In this document: positions 7,590-16,165 of the stretch, piece after piece
Position numbering within the stretch: the first letter of the stretch is position 1
Layout: each line of letters begins with the position of its first letter
NCBI GenBank assembly: GCA_023230905.1
Contig: JALNWL010000015.1
Location: 1-23,876 of the forward strand
DNA length: 23,876 bases
Direction: 5' to 3'
Source: Syntrophales bacterium
GTDB taxonomy: Bacteria; Desulfobacterota; Syntrophia; Syntrophales; UBA2251
Translations under genes and position numbers: made by a program
The notes under the pieces: model-generated
What the model was told of the DNA's origin: nothing
Seen by the model: only the letters and a program-made list of their open reading frames with translations
Database searches by the model: none

Positions 7590-8365
7590 ATCAAGAGGCC
7601 TCCCTTCAGCTTGAGATCGCGGATCTGTCCATGAGTTTTGGCGGGATTCAGGCCATTCGTGGTGTTTCCTTCGGGGTCAAGAAGGGCGAGATCTATTCCA
7701 TCATCGGACCGAACGGGGCCGGGAAGACCACCATCTTCAACTGCATCAGCGGGATTTACCGGGCCAAAACGGGCAGCATCCGCTTTGAGAGCCGCGAACT
7801 GATCGGCCTCAAGCCCGACCGGATCGCGCAACTGGGAATTTCCAGGGCTTTTCAGAACATCGCCCTGTTCAAGGGGATGACCGTCCTCGACAATCTGATG
7901 TCGGCGCGCGTCCACCTCATGAAGTACGGGTTGATCGGGGCCGCCGTTTACCTCGGCCGCTGTCTTCGGGAAGAGGTTCAGAATCGCGACGAAGTCGAAG
8001 ACGTGATCGAGTTTCTCGATCTGCAGCCGGTGCGCAAATCGCCGGTCGGGAGTCTGTCGTATGGCCTGCAGAAGCGAGTGGAACTGGCCCGGGCCCTGGC
8101 CATGAAGCCGAAGCTCATGCTGGTCGACGAGCCCGTGAGCGGCATGAATCTCGAAGAGCGCGAGGACATGGCGCGGTACATCATCGACATCAACGAGGAG
8201 AGGGACATCACGGTGATCCTCATCGAACATGACATGGGCCTCGTGATGGACCTGTCCGATCGCGTGACGGTCCTGAATTTCGGCACCAAAATCGCCGAGG
8301 GTGTTCCGGGGGAAGTCAGCAGAAATCCCGGGGTGGTCCAGGCGTACCTCGGGGAGGCGGGATGA
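7577..8365 (+). CDS. livG: Branched-chain-type ABC transporter ATP-binding protein LivG
   Basis: This is the second ATPase subunit, 262 residues. Walker A GPNGAGKTT is at 44-52, the Q-loop AFQN around 91-94, the signature SYGLQKR at 161-167 (the LSYG form typical of LivG rather than LSGG), and Walker B LMLVDEP with D184/E185. It ends with the LivG-type switch IEHDMGLVMDL. It overlaps the end of livF and would form the heterodimeric ATPase with it. An ATG three codons later is an alternative start, but GAGACGG precedes the first one. The acyl-CoA ligase gene follows within 50 bases. Confidence 0.92.
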   Translation: MAVMNQEASLQLEIADLSMSFGGIQAIRGVSFGVKKGEIYSIIGPNGAGKTTIFNCISGIYRAKTGSIRFESRELIGLKPDRIAQLGISRAFQNIALFKGMTVLDNLMSARVHLMKYGLIGAAVYLGRCLREEVQNRDEVEDVIEFLDLQPVRKSPVGSLSYGLQKRVELARALAMKPKLMLVDEPVSGMNLEEREDMARYIIDINEERDITVILIEHDMGLVMDLSDRVTVLNFGTKIAEGVPGEVSRNPGVVQAYLGEAG

Positions 8366-8414
8366 CGTCAAGCGGACCGTTGCCTTGTCCCGACCGGTTG
8401 GGGGAAAGGGATTC

Positions 8415-10226
8415 ATGGAGAGGGTAGAGACCACGCTGCCGAAACTCCTCTTGGAGAAGGCCCGGCTCTATGGGGGGCGGGTCGCCATGCGGGAGAAATA
8501 CAAGGGCATCTGGCAGGAAATCTCATGGAACACCTACCGGGACAAGGTCGAGGCCTTCTCCTTGGGCCTTGTAGCGCTGGGCATGACAAAGGGGGACCAG
8601 GTCTCGATCCTCGGAGAGAACTGCCCGGAGTGGATCTTTACCGACCTCGCGATCCAGGGCGTGGGCGGCGTGGCGGTCGGCATCTATCCGACGAATTCGG
8701 CCGACCAGGTCCGGTATATCCTCGATCACTCCGAATCCCGGTTCGTGGTCGTCAAGGACCAGGAGCAGGCGGATAAGGTGCTCGCGGCCAAGGAGTCGCT
8801 GTCCCGGCTTGCGAAGATCATCGTGATCGACATGAAGGGGCTGCGCCATTACGAGGAGCCCCTCATCGTCAGCTATCGGGAGGTGGAAGCGGCCGGCCGC
8901 GAGGCGGCCCGTCAGGACCCGGAGCGCTTTTCCCGGCTCGTGGCAGCGACCCGACCCGAGGACGTGGCCTTTATCGTCTATACCTCGGGTACCACGGGGC
9001 ATCCCAAGGGCGCCATGATTTCGCACCGGAACATCATCCACCAGATCGTCAACGGCCTGCAGCCGATCCTGCGCTTTACGGATCGGGATACCCTGCTTTC
9101 CTATCTGCCGCTGTGCCATATCCTGGAGCGAAACCTGTCCATGGCGATGCCCCTGGTGTTCGGCTACACGGTCAACTTTGCCGAGTCGATCGATACGGTC
9201 CAGCAGAACATTCAGGAAATCGGCCCGACATTTTTTGCCGCCGTCCCCCGCATCCTCGAAAAGCTCCACTCGAGCGTCCAAATCCGGATGGGGGATTCAA
9301 CGTGGTTCAAGCATTGGATGTATCGGGCCTGGCAACCGGTCGGGCGTCGCGTCTCGCAGTTTGAAATGAGCGGCGCGCCGGTTCCTTGGGGCTGGCGGCT
9401 CCTGTATGCCCTGGGCTATCTCTTCATCTTCCGTGCCATCCGGGACAAGATCGGAATGCTCAACTGCCGTTGCCTCATGAGCGGCGGCGCCCCCATTGCA
9501 CCAGAAATCCTCAGTTTCTTCCGAATATTGGGCGTACGGACGATCGAAATGTACGGGATTACGGAAACGGCGGGGACGGTTTCCGGTCCCCGGGGCCAAA
9601 TCAAGCACGGCTCCGTGGGCGAGCCCTGCCGTGCGCTGGAGATCAAGCTGGCCGAGGACGGAGAGATTCTGCTTCGCGGGGATTCGATCTTTGTCGGATA
9701 CTACCGCGATCCAGCGGCGACCCACGATGTCCTTCCCGACGGCTGGTTCCATACGGGTGACATCGGCCAACTCGACGCGGACGGCCATCTTTACATCGTC
9801 GACCGCAAGAAGGACATCATCATCACCTCCGGGGGGAAAAACATCTCTCCCTCGGAGATCGAAAACAAGCTCAAGTGCAGCACCTATGTCAAGGAGGCCA
9901 TTGTCATCGGGGATCGCCGCAATTTTATCACCGCCCTCATCCAGATCGATTACGACAACGTGGGGAACTGGGCGCAGAAGAACAAGATCCCCTTTACGAC
10001 CTATCGGAGCCTGGCGGAGAATCCGGCCGTATACGACCTGATCAAGGAAGAGGTCCATGCCGCCAACGAAGGTCTCGCCCAGGTGGAGACCGTCAAGAAA
10101 TTCAAGATCCTGGAGAAGGAGCTGGACCAGGACGACGAGGAGCTGACGGCGACGCAGAAGGTGAAACGCAAAATCATCGAAGAGCGGTTCCAAAAGGAAA
10201 TCGAGGCGATGTACGCGGGACGCTGA
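8415..10226 (+). CDS. Long-chain-type acyl-CoA synthetase within the transporter operon
   Basis: This 603-residue AMP-forming ligase carries YTSGTTGHPKG at about 188-198, YGITETAG around 380, GWFHTGD around 442 and DRKKDIIITSGGKNISPSEIE from about 462. It ends with the long-chain-type tail LTATQKVKRK. It should activate an imported carboxylic acid to its CoA ester at the cytoplasmic face. I chose the ATG at 8415 because GGGGAAAGGG lies just upstream and the family starts here; the in-frame ATG at 8301 lies inside livG. Its position between livG and livH is notable, because it ties activation to import (vectorial acylation, inferred). The general FAA/FadD15-like family also handles branched, aromatic or alicyclic acids, so 'long-chain' describes the family and not a proven substrate. 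Confidence 0.92.
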   Translation: MERVETTLPKLLLEKARLYGGRVAMREKYKGIWQEISWNTYRDKVEAFSLGLVALGMTKGDQVSILGENCPEWIFTDLAIQGVGGVAVGIYPTNSADQVRYILDHSESRFVVVKDQEQADKVLAAKESLSRLAKIIVIDMKGLRHYEEPLIVSYREVEAAGREAARQDPERFSRLVAATRPEDVAFIVYTSGTTGHPKGAMISHRNIIHQIVNGLQPILRFTDRDTLLSYLPLCHILERNLSMAMPLVFGYTVNFAESIDTVQQNIQEIGPTFFAAVPRILEKLHSSVQIRMGDSTWFKHWMYRAWQPVGRRVSQFEMSGAPVPWGWRLLYALGYLFIFRAIRDKIGMLNCRCLMSGGAPIAPEILSFFRILGVRTIEMYGITETAGTVSGPRGQIKHGSVGEPCRALEIKLAEDGEILLRGDSIFVGYYRDPAATHDVLPDGWFHTGDIGQLDADGHLYIVDRKKDIIITSGGKNISPSEIENKLKCSTYVKEAIVIGDRRNFITALIQIDYDNVGNWAQKNKIPFTTYRSLAENPAVYDLIKEEVHAANEGLAQVETVKKFKILEKELDQDDEELTATQKVKRKIIEERFQKEIEAMYAGR

Positions 10227-10268
10227 GACCGCGGTCGTGACGTCCGGATCAGGAAGGCGGGTGGATGC

Positions 10269-11168
10269 ATGGAGAAAATTCTGGAGATCCTGTTGAACGG
10301 CCTGTCCATGGGGGCCATTTACGCCCTGCTGGCCCTGGGGTTCGTCCTCATCTTCAAATCGACGGGCGTCATCAATTTTGCCCAGGGAGAACTGGCCATG
10401 GTGGGGGCCTTCATCTGCTACAGCTTCGCGACGCTCATGGGCGTGTCTTATGTTTATGCCTTCTTCATCGCCCTGATCGGCGGCCTGCTTCTGGGCGCAA
10501 TCGTCTATCAGGTCTTCTTCCGGACGATGGTGGGCGAGCCCCTGTTCTCGACGATCATGGTGACTGTCGGGCTCGCGAGCATCCTTGCCTGTGTGGCCGG
10601 TCTCATCTGGGGGCACGACGTCTACTCGCTCCGCTCCCCCTTCACGGACAAGATCTTCAATCTCGGGGGGATTATCTTCGCCCAGGGTTCGTTTTTTACC
10701 ATTATCGTATCCGTCATCCTTTTCGCCCTGTTTGTCCTGTTCTTCAACCGTTCGCTCCTGGGGATTTCCATGCGGGGGACGGCCGAGGATCCCGATACGG
10801 CAGGACTCATGGGCATCAACGTGAAGCGGATCCACATGGCGGCCTGGGCGCTGGGGGCGCTGGTCGCGGCAGTGGCGGGCATGTTCCTCGCGGAGCAGAG
10901 TTTCGTCCGCCTTTCCATGAGCCATACGGGGATCAAGGCCATGGCGGCGGCGATTCTCGGGGGGATGGACAGCATCAGCGGCGCCATTCTGGGCGGGATC
11001 CTCATCGGCCTGGTCGAAGGCCTCGCCGCGAGCTATCTGAGCGGCATGGAACTCGGGAACTTCCATTTCGGGGACATCAAGGATGTGGCCGCCTTCGCGA
11101 TCATGATCCTCGTGCTCATGGTCCGGCCGCACGGGATCTTCGGCCGGGAAAAGGTGGAGAGGGTGTAG
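10269..11168 (+). CDS. livH: Branched-chain-type ABC transporter permease LivH
   Basis: This 299-residue integral membrane protein has about eight hydrophobic segments. The N-terminal LivH hallmark is GLSMGAIYALLALGFVLIF followed by INFAQGE. The cytoplasmic loop that contacts the ATPase is GISMRGTAEDPDTAGLMGI. It ends with LMVRPHGIFGRE, the typical LivH C-terminus. It forms the heterodimeric channel with LivM. The start has GGAAGG some 11 bases upstream; an out-of-frame ATG at 10265 was not used. It follows the ligase gene by 42 bases. Confidence 0.93.
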   Translation: MEKILEILLNGLSMGAIYALLALGFVLIFKSTGVINFAQGELAMVGAFICYSFATLMGVSYVYAFFIALIGGLLLGAIVYQVFFRTMVGEPLFSTIMVTVGLASILACVAGLIWGHDVYSLRSPFTDKIFNLGGIIFAQGSFFTIIVSVILFALFVLFFNRSLLGISMRGTAEDPDTAGLMGINVKRIHMAAWALGALVAAVAGMFLAEQSFVRLSMSHTGIKAMAAAILGGMDSISGAILGGILIGLVEGLAASYLSGMELGNFHFGDIKDVAAFAIMILVLMVRPHGIFGREKVERV

Positions 11169-11178
11169 AGAGACCGTC

Positions 11179-12213
11179 ATGGCGAACTTCAAGGTCAGTT
11201 ATCAGGAAGATACGGCGCTGTTCCAGAATCTCTGGGTCAAATCCTGGCTCGCGATCTTCGTGGCGGCCATGATCGCGCTTCCCTTTCTGATGTCGCGCTA
11301 CCAGCTCAGCATCCTGAACGAGATGGGCATTGCCGTTATCGGCGCCCTGGGCCTCAATCTGTTGACGGGCTACACGGGGCAGATTTCGCTGGGACACGGG
11401 GCCTTCGTGGCCATCGGCGCCTACACCACCGGCCTCCTGACGGGGGCGCTCGGACTTCCCTTTGTGATCGCCCTGCCCCTTTCCGGTCTGATGGCCGCCC
11501 TGCTGGGGATGATCGTGGGGATCCCCTCCCTCCGGCTCAAGGGCCTCTATCTGGCCCTGGGGACGCTGGCCTTCGGCTTCATCGTGGAATACGTCCTCTT
11601 CCACTGGGACCTCACAAAGGGCGATATGGGAATGGCGGTTCCCAAGATCGGCGCGGGGGGCTTTGTGATTGAAACGGAGCGACAGTATTTCTTTCTGATC
11701 ATGTCGTTCGCGGTCCTGGCCACGCTTGTAGCGAAGAATCTCGCCCGTACCAAGATCGGACGGTGCTTCGTGGCCATCCGGGATCGGGATATCGCCGCGG
11801 AAGCCATGGGGATCTCGCTCGCGAAGTACAAGATCATGGCCTTTGCCGTCAGCGCCTTCTACGCCGGCATCGCGGGATGCCTGATGGCGCATTACCAGAA
11901 GTGGATCGTTCCCGGAAACTTCGACATCTCCCTGTCGATCGCGTATATTGCCATGATCGTTCTCGGCGGGATGGGAACCATCCTGGGGTCTATCCTCGGG
12001 GCCATCCTGATTACCGGCATTCCCCACGGCATCGTTTTTCTGACCGACGCCTTTCGCGAAACGTATCCCAGCCTCAGCGGGCTGATCGTGGATATCAAAC
12101 TGGGCATCTTCGGTATCATCATCGTTCTCACGCTGCTGTTCGAACCTCAGGGCCTCTTCGGGATCTATCGTCGGATCAAGGTCTACTGGAAGACCTGGCC
12201 CTTCAAGTATTGA
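11179..12213 (+). CDS. livM: Branched-chain-type ABC transporter permease LivM
   Basis: This 344-residue membrane protein has the LivM hallmark GLNLLTGYTGQISLGHGAF near residue 60, the ATPase-contact loop GRCFVAIRDRDIAAEAMGI around 194-212, and LTLLFEPQGLFGIYRR near the end. The N-terminal 25 residues before the first membrane helix and the basic-aromatic tail YWKTWPFKY are both cytoplasmic. It starts ten bases after the livH stop, so the two permeases are clearly cotranscribed. Solute choice is set mainly by the binding protein, so amino acid transport should not be assumed. Confidence 0.93.
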   Translation: MANFKVSYQEDTALFQNLWVKSWLAIFVAAMIALPFLMSRYQLSILNEMGIAVIGALGLNLLTGYTGQISLGHGAFVAIGAYTTGLLTGALGLPFVIALPLSGLMAALLGMIVGIPSLRLKGLYLALGTLAFGFIVEYVLFHWDLTKGDMGMAVPKIGAGGFVIETERQYFFLIMSFAVLATLVAKNLARTKIGRCFVAIRDRDIAAEAMGISLAKYKIMAFAVSAFYAGIAGCLMAHYQKWIVPGNFDISLSIAYIAMIVLGGMGTILGSILGAILITGIPHGIVFLTDAFRETYPSLSGLIVDIKLGIFGIIIVLTLLFEPQGLFGIYRRIKVYWKTWPFKY

Positions 12214-12360
12214 CGGGCGGGGGTCCCGGTCGGTCCGTCACCAGCGGTTCCGCCGGGGGAAGAGGGAATTCTTCGGACATCGGAAGCCAGCATGGGCCAT
12301 CGGTCACCGGAAGGAACGATGGCGAAATCGAATGATCCAATCACGAAAGGGAGGGGAAAA

Positions 12361-13575
12361 ATGAAAGCGAGAATGGAATGGTGGTGTGTTGTGTTGGCGG
12401 TGGCCCTGTGCCTGTCGCTGGGCAGCGCCTGGGCGGCGGACGTGCGCGGCGTGACGGACAAGGAAGTCAAGATCGCCTGTCTCGTCGACCTCTCGGGCCC
12501 GGGGAAGTATGGCGGACCGCCCATTGCGGACGCCTTCCGGGATTATGTGGCCTGGGTGAACGATACCGGCGGCATTAACGGGCGGAAGATCAACCTGATC
12601 GTCGAGGACAACGGCATCCTGCCCACCACGACCATGAACGCCGCCAAGAAGGTCATCCTCAAGGACGAGGTGCTGGCCATCGCCATGAACCTGGGTAGCG
12701 CCGGGGCGAGAGCCATCTTGCCCCTGTGCGAGGAGAACCAGGTCGTCCTCATGCCCCATGGGGCCAACAAGGAATTCTACTCCCCGGGAAACAAATGGGT
12801 CTTCGTCCCCCATACGGTTCAGTTCAGCATGGCATCCCGTGCGGTCGAATACATCCTCGGCAAAAACAGGAAAGCCAGGATCGGGATCATCTATCAGGAC
12901 GACGATTTCGGGAAGGAAGGTCTGGAAGGGGCCCGCGCGGCGGCCAAGTTCATGAAGACCAAGCTGGTGGCTGAGGCCCCGTACAAGACCGGAACCATCG
13001 ACTTCACCCCGCACATGAACGCCATGAAGGAGGCCAACGTGGACACCATCGTCCTCTGGACGTACCTGCCCCAGTCGGCCGCCATCATCAAGCAGAAGGT
13101 CAAGATGGGCTGGGATGTCCAGCTGATCTCCAACAACACGACGGGTGTTCCGCCGCTGTTTGCCCTCACGGGAGAGGCGGCGGACGGCTATATGCTCGTC
13201 ACGCCCTACGCCCCGGGACACATGAGCCTTCCGGGGATCAAGCGCATTAAGGAGATCAACGCGAAATACGGCAATCCGGCCAAGACTCTGGGCAACCCCA
13301 TGTATCCGGATTATCTGTATCTGGCGGGTTGGGGGTACATCGAAGCCATGGGCCAGGGGCTCCGCAAGGCCGGGCGGAATCTGAACCCCGAAACCCTCGT
13401 CAAGGGGCTCGAAAGCGTCAAGAACTTCGACATGGGCGGACTTTCCCCGAACATCACCTTCGGTCCGAAGCAGCACGTGAGCAGCTTTTCCAGCCTTGTC
13501 CTCAAGGCGGACGGGAAGGCCAAACGGTTCGTCATCATCGATTCGATCAAGGCGCCGCGGACGCCCCAGAAGTGA
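12361..13575 (+). CDS. Periplasmic substrate-binding protein of the Liv-type ABC transporter
   Basis: This 404-residue type-I solute-binding protein begins with a Sec signal peptide (hydrophobic VVLAVALCLSLGSAWA, cleavage predicted after A25). The mature part starts with the family pattern VKIACLVDLSGPGKYGG and continues with YVAWVNDTGGINGRKI. It would capture the solute in the periplasm for LivHMGF. It is of the ABC-substrate-binding group often found next to acyl-CoA ligases and annotated as for branched-chain amino acids, but here an aromatic or aliphatic acid is the more reasonable guess. I chose the ATG at 12361 because GGGAGGGG precedes it and it places the signal peptide at the N-terminus. 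A gap of 147 bases separates it from livM; I see no clear promoter in it. It is the last gene of the transport block. Confidence 0.92.
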   Translation: MKARMEWWCVVLAVALCLSLGSAWAADVRGVTDKEVKIACLVDLSGPGKYGGPPIADAFRDYVAWVNDTGGINGRKINLIVEDNGILPTTTMNAAKKVILKDEVLAIAMNLGSAGARAILPLCEENQVVLMPHGANKEFYSPGNKWVFVPHTVQFSMASRAVEYILGKNRKARIGIIYQDDDFGKEGLEGARAAAKFMKTKLVAEAPYKTGTIDFTPHMNAMKEANVDTIVLWTYLPQSAAIIKQKVKMGWDVQLISNNTTGVPPLFALTGEAADGYMLVTPYAPGHMSLPGIKRIKEINAKYGNPAKTLGNPMYPDYLYLAGWGYIEAMGQGLRKAGRNLNPETLVKGLESVKNFDMGGLSPNITFGPKQHVSSFSSLVLKADGKAKRFVIIDSIKAPRTPQK

Positions 13576-13615
13576 CCGGGTAAATCGCTCGACCCGGCGG
13601 TCGGACATGCCGCCC

Positions 13616-13659
13616 GTCAGGGTCCCGGAGGCGGATGTGCCCGCCACCGGGACCCTGAC
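13616..13659 (+). terminator. Long stable hairpin after the binding-protein gene (terminator or 3' stabiliser)
   Basis: Thirteen base pairs (13616-13628 with 13647-13659) continue after one A-A mismatch into five more (13630-13634 with 13641-13645) around a six-base loop. There is no U tract; a 12-G run follows instead. It could end or attenuate the transport transcript, or protect its 3' end. Confidence 0.5.
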
Positions 13660-13772
13660 CCTTGGGGGGGGGGGGACAACCCCCGACGCGCACCCGCGCA
13701 ACATGTGGAGGGTCAAGAAACCGTATGTTGTGCCTCTCGAGCGTTTTTTGGGGCGGCTTAAATGCCAAGCAT

Positions 13773-13799
13773 TTGAAATCACGGAGATTCATTTATAAA
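13773..13799 (+). promoter_or_regulatory. Possible sigma-70 promoter before the SDR gene
   Basis: TTGAAA (13773-13778) and TATAAA (13794-13799) each match five of six consensus bases, but the spacer is only 15 bases. An inverted repeat (AAATGC-CAA-GCATTT, 13760-13774) abuts the -35 and could be an operator. Transcription would begin about 70 bases before the SDR start. Confidence 0.4.
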
Positions 13800-13879
13800 T
13801 GAGAGGTGGCATCCATTTTGCTAACGAGACGGGATACGCGTTCCAGGAGGCCATCAATCATTCGGAAAGGAGAAAAAGT

Positions 13880-14644
13880 GTGAATACATCCTATCTGTCG
13901 TTGCAGGGAAAGGTCGCCGTGGTCACCGGAGGAAGCCGGGGCATCGGCAGGGCCGTTGCGTTGGCGCTCGCCGATGCCGGGGCCGATGTCGTCGTCGGCA
14001 GCCGCAAGCTGGCCGATCTTGAAAAGGTCGCCGAGGAGATCAGGGCCATGGGGCGAAAGGCCCTGGCGGTGGCGATGCACAACCGGGAAGTTGAAAGCAT
14101 CAAAAATTTCGTCGATACCGTCGTGAAGGAATTCGGTCGCATCGACATTCTCGTGAACAATGCGGCCACCAATCCCGGCATGGGCCTGCTCGTCGACATG
14201 GACGAGAAGATGTACGACCAGATCATGATCACGAACCTCAAGGGCTATACCATCCTGAGTCAGCTCGTGGGCAAGGTCATGCAGCAGCAGAAGGGCGGCA
14301 ACATCGTCAACATCTCCTCCGTCGGCGGCGTGAGCCCCGATGTCGGACTGGGGTTGTACTGTATCAGCAAGGCCGGGATCGGCATGCTGACCCGGGCGAT
14401 GGCCAAGGAGCTGGGCGATTTCGGCATCCGCGTCAACTGCATTGCTCCCGGTGTGGTCCGGACGAAGTTCAGCCAGGCCCTCTGGAGCAACGAGCCGATG
14501 ATGAAGCAGGAACTCGCCCACACGCCGATCAAGCGCATCGCCGAGCCGGAAGAGATCGGGCGGATCGCCCTGTTCCTGGCGTCGGATGCCTCGGCCTATA
14601 TGACGGGGCAGATCCTGATCGTCGACGGCGGCGGATCGATCTGA
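13880..14644 (+). CDS. Short-chain dehydrogenase/reductase (3-hydroxyacyl-CoA dehydrogenase-like)
   Basis: This classical SDR has 254 residues. The nucleotide-binding TGGSRGIG is at 16-23, NNAA at 93-96, the catalytic Ser is S146 or S147 in NISS, and YCISK supplies Y160 and K164. The C-terminal IAPGVVRTKF and GQILIVDGGGS complete the family. These enzymes oxidise or reduce a hydroxyl/keto pair with NAD(P); in this setting a 3-hydroxyacyl-CoA is the likely substrate. I chose the GTG at 13880 because AGGAG lies seven bases before it and it starts the family's usual N-terminus. The ATG at 13799 would add 27 unlikely residues. It opens the catabolic block and is followed closely by the dehydratase-like gene. 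FabG-like action in synthesis is the alternative. Confidence 0.9.
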   Translation: MNTSYLSLQGKVAVVTGGSRGIGRAVALALADAGADVVVGSRKLADLEKVAEEIRAMGRKALAVAMHNREVESIKNFVDTVVKEFGRIDILVNNAATNPGMGLLVDMDEKMYDQIMITNLKGYTILSQLVGKVMQQQKGGNIVNISSVGGVSPDVGLGLYCISKAGIGMLTRAMAKELGDFGIRVNCIAPGVVRTKFSQALWSNEPMMKQELAHTPIKRIAEPEEIGRIALFLASDASAYMTGQILIVDGGGSI

Positions 14645-14702
14645 GTATGGATCTTCACTTCATCCCTCAGCCGGAGAGAATGCATAAGGAGGCATGGGTA
14701 CC

Positions 14703-16145
14703 ATGGGTTTAATGACCGCACAGGAGTACAAGGACAGTTTGAATGACGGGCGCATCGTCTACTACAAGGGACGAAAGATCGACAATGTCGCCACGGATCC
14801 GGATTTGAAGGCCTGCGTCGAGACCCTCGCCGTCGATTACGAAATGGCCCACGATCCCCGGTACAAGGAGCTTGCCCTGGTGTACGATGAGGAGTTGGGC
14901 GAGAATATCAGCCGCTATTACCACACGCCGCAGAACGGGCAGGACCTCCTCAAACAGCTCGAACTCATCATCAAGGCCACGGAACTCGGTGACGGCTATA
15001 TTCCCCTGGCCCACGACATCGGTGCGGACGCCCTGAATGCCATCGCCATCACGGCGCGGGCGATGAAGGATGCCGGCAAGGTGTACCTGGAGCGCATCGA
15101 GAACTTCCGCACGTACCTGAAAAAGACGGACAAGTGCATCGTCGCGGGCGTGACGGACGTCAAGGGCGATCGAAGCCTGCGGCCCTCCGATCCGAAGCAG
15201 AATCACCCCGATTTCAACGTCCGGATCGTGGAGCGGAACGACCAGGGCATCATCGTGCGCGGCGCCAAGGTCCATATCACCGGGGCGGCCTATGCCCACG
15301 AATTTTTCGTCATCCCCTGCCGGGCCATGACGGACGCGGATGCGGATTACGCCGTGGCCTTCGCCATCCAGGCGAATGCCAAGGGGATCCGGCAGATCGT
15401 TCGTCCCTTCCACGGACGGATCAGCGACATGGAGTTTCCGGTCAAGCGGGAGCTCCGCCGGATGCACACCGACTCCCTCATCATCTTCGACGATGTCTTT
15501 GTCCCCTGGGAGCGGGTCTTCCTGTGCGGCGAGGTGAAGTTCGCCGCCTCCATCGTCTACAACTTCGCCCTGATGCACCGCCGCACGGGCTGCGCCTACC
15601 GGATTCCCCTGAGCGAGCAGCTCCTGGGGGCCGCCGTGGCGATCGCCGATTACAACGGTGTGGCCGACGCCCCGCATGTCAGGGAAAAGATCACGGAGTG
15701 CGTCATTTATCTGGAAACCCTTTCCGCCCTGTCCCGGTCCGCCTGTCTCGACTTCGTGGACCATGCGGGCATTCCGGTGCCCAATCCCATGACCACGAAC
15801 ATCGCAAAGTACCACTTTGCCCACAATTATCACAAGATCGTCGAGATCGTTCAGGACCTGGCGGGCGGACTGCTCGTCACCGCCCCGACGTATCAGGATT
15901 GGTGCAATCCCGAGACGCACGACGACATCGACAAGTATCTGGGTGGGAAGGCCGGCCTGCCGACGGAAGCGCGTCTGCGCATGTTCGACCTCATCCGCCG
16001 GATGACCTCGGCGGACCTGGAGACGATCTGTCTCCACGGGGAGGGGTCGCCCTACGCCGAGCGGATGACGATCCTGATGGAGGCCCGCGGGCTCATCAAG
16101 AAATGCAAGCAGATTGTCGAGGAGCTGGCCGCGATCAAAAAGTGA
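14703..16145 (+). CDS. Flavoprotein of the 4-hydroxybutyryl-CoA dehydratase / HpaB family, without the Fe-S ligands
   Basis: This 480-residue protein aligns along its whole length with 4-hydroxybutyryl-CoA dehydratase (AbfD). It shares the N-terminal MTAQEY, VTDVKGDRSL, RIVERNDQGIIVRGAK, the active-site-like HITG, GAAVAIADYNG and HGEGSPYAERM. From my recollection of the Clostridium AbfD structure, the [4Fe-4S] ligands are C99, C103, H292 and C299. Here the matching region around 101-105 is PLAHD without any Cys; H292 is kept; position 299 is Tyr (a Cys stands at 297). A cluster therefore seems unlikely, leaving an FAD enzyme. It could be a dehydratase/isomerase with altered chemistry or an HpaB-like hydroxylase partner. 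I chose the ATG at 14703 because AGGAGG (14687-14692) is ten bases upstream; the ATG at 14694 is too close. A large hairpin follows the stop. Confidence 0.85.
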   Translation: MGLMTAQEYKDSLNDGRIVYYKGRKIDNVATDPDLKACVETLAVDYEMAHDPRYKELALVYDEELGENISRYYHTPQNGQDLLKQLELIIKATELGDGYIPLAHDIGADALNAIAITARAMKDAGKVYLERIENFRTYLKKTDKCIVAGVTDVKGDRSLRPSDPKQNHPDFNVRIVERNDQGIIVRGAKVHITGAAYAHEFFVIPCRAMTDADADYAVAFAIQANAKGIRQIVRPFHGRISDMEFPVKRELRRMHTDSLIIFDDVFVPWERVFLCGEVKFAASIVYNFALMHRRTGCAYRIPLSEQLLGAAVAIADYNGVADAPHVREKITECVIYLETLSALSRSACLDFVDHAGIPVPNPMTTNIAKYHFAHNYHKIVEIVQDLAGGLLVTAPTYQDWCNPETHDDIDKYLGGKAGLPTEARLRMFDLIRRMTSADLETICLHGEGSPYAERMTILMEARGLIKKCKQIVEELAAIKK

Positions 16146-16165
16146 GGGCCTCTCGATGGGGATGT

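Larger units (their letters stand above)
13576..13879. other. Intergenic region between transporter and catabolic blocks
   Basis: These 304 bases separate the binding-protein gene from the SDR gene. They hold a very stable hairpin (13616-13659), a run of 12 G (13664-13675), an AAATGC/GCATTT inverted repeat (13760-13774) and a possible sigma-70 promoter (13773-13799). The base composition changes from G-rich to AT-rich after about 13740. An in-frame ATG at 13799 precedes the SDR gene, but I see no coding likeness in that stretch. Confidence 0.7.

Noticed and set aside
9297..11192. Long minus-strand open frame across the ligase and livH
   Set aside because: It spans two recognised genes and is His/Asp/Arg-rich with no recognisable domain; it is an antisense shadow.
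13750..13766. GG-N10-GC spacing before the SDR gene as a third sigma-54 promoter
   Set aside because: Apart from the doublets it matches the consensus poorly (GGGCGGCTTAAATGCC), so chance in GC-rich DNA is likely.
12304..13782. Long minus-strand open frame opposite the binding-protein gene
   Set aside because: It is a shadow frame. The plus strand has a signal peptide and a full family match.
14694..14702. Earlier ATG for the dehydratase-like gene
   Set aside because: It lies one base after AGGAGG, too close for initiation. The ATG at 14703 has proper spacing.
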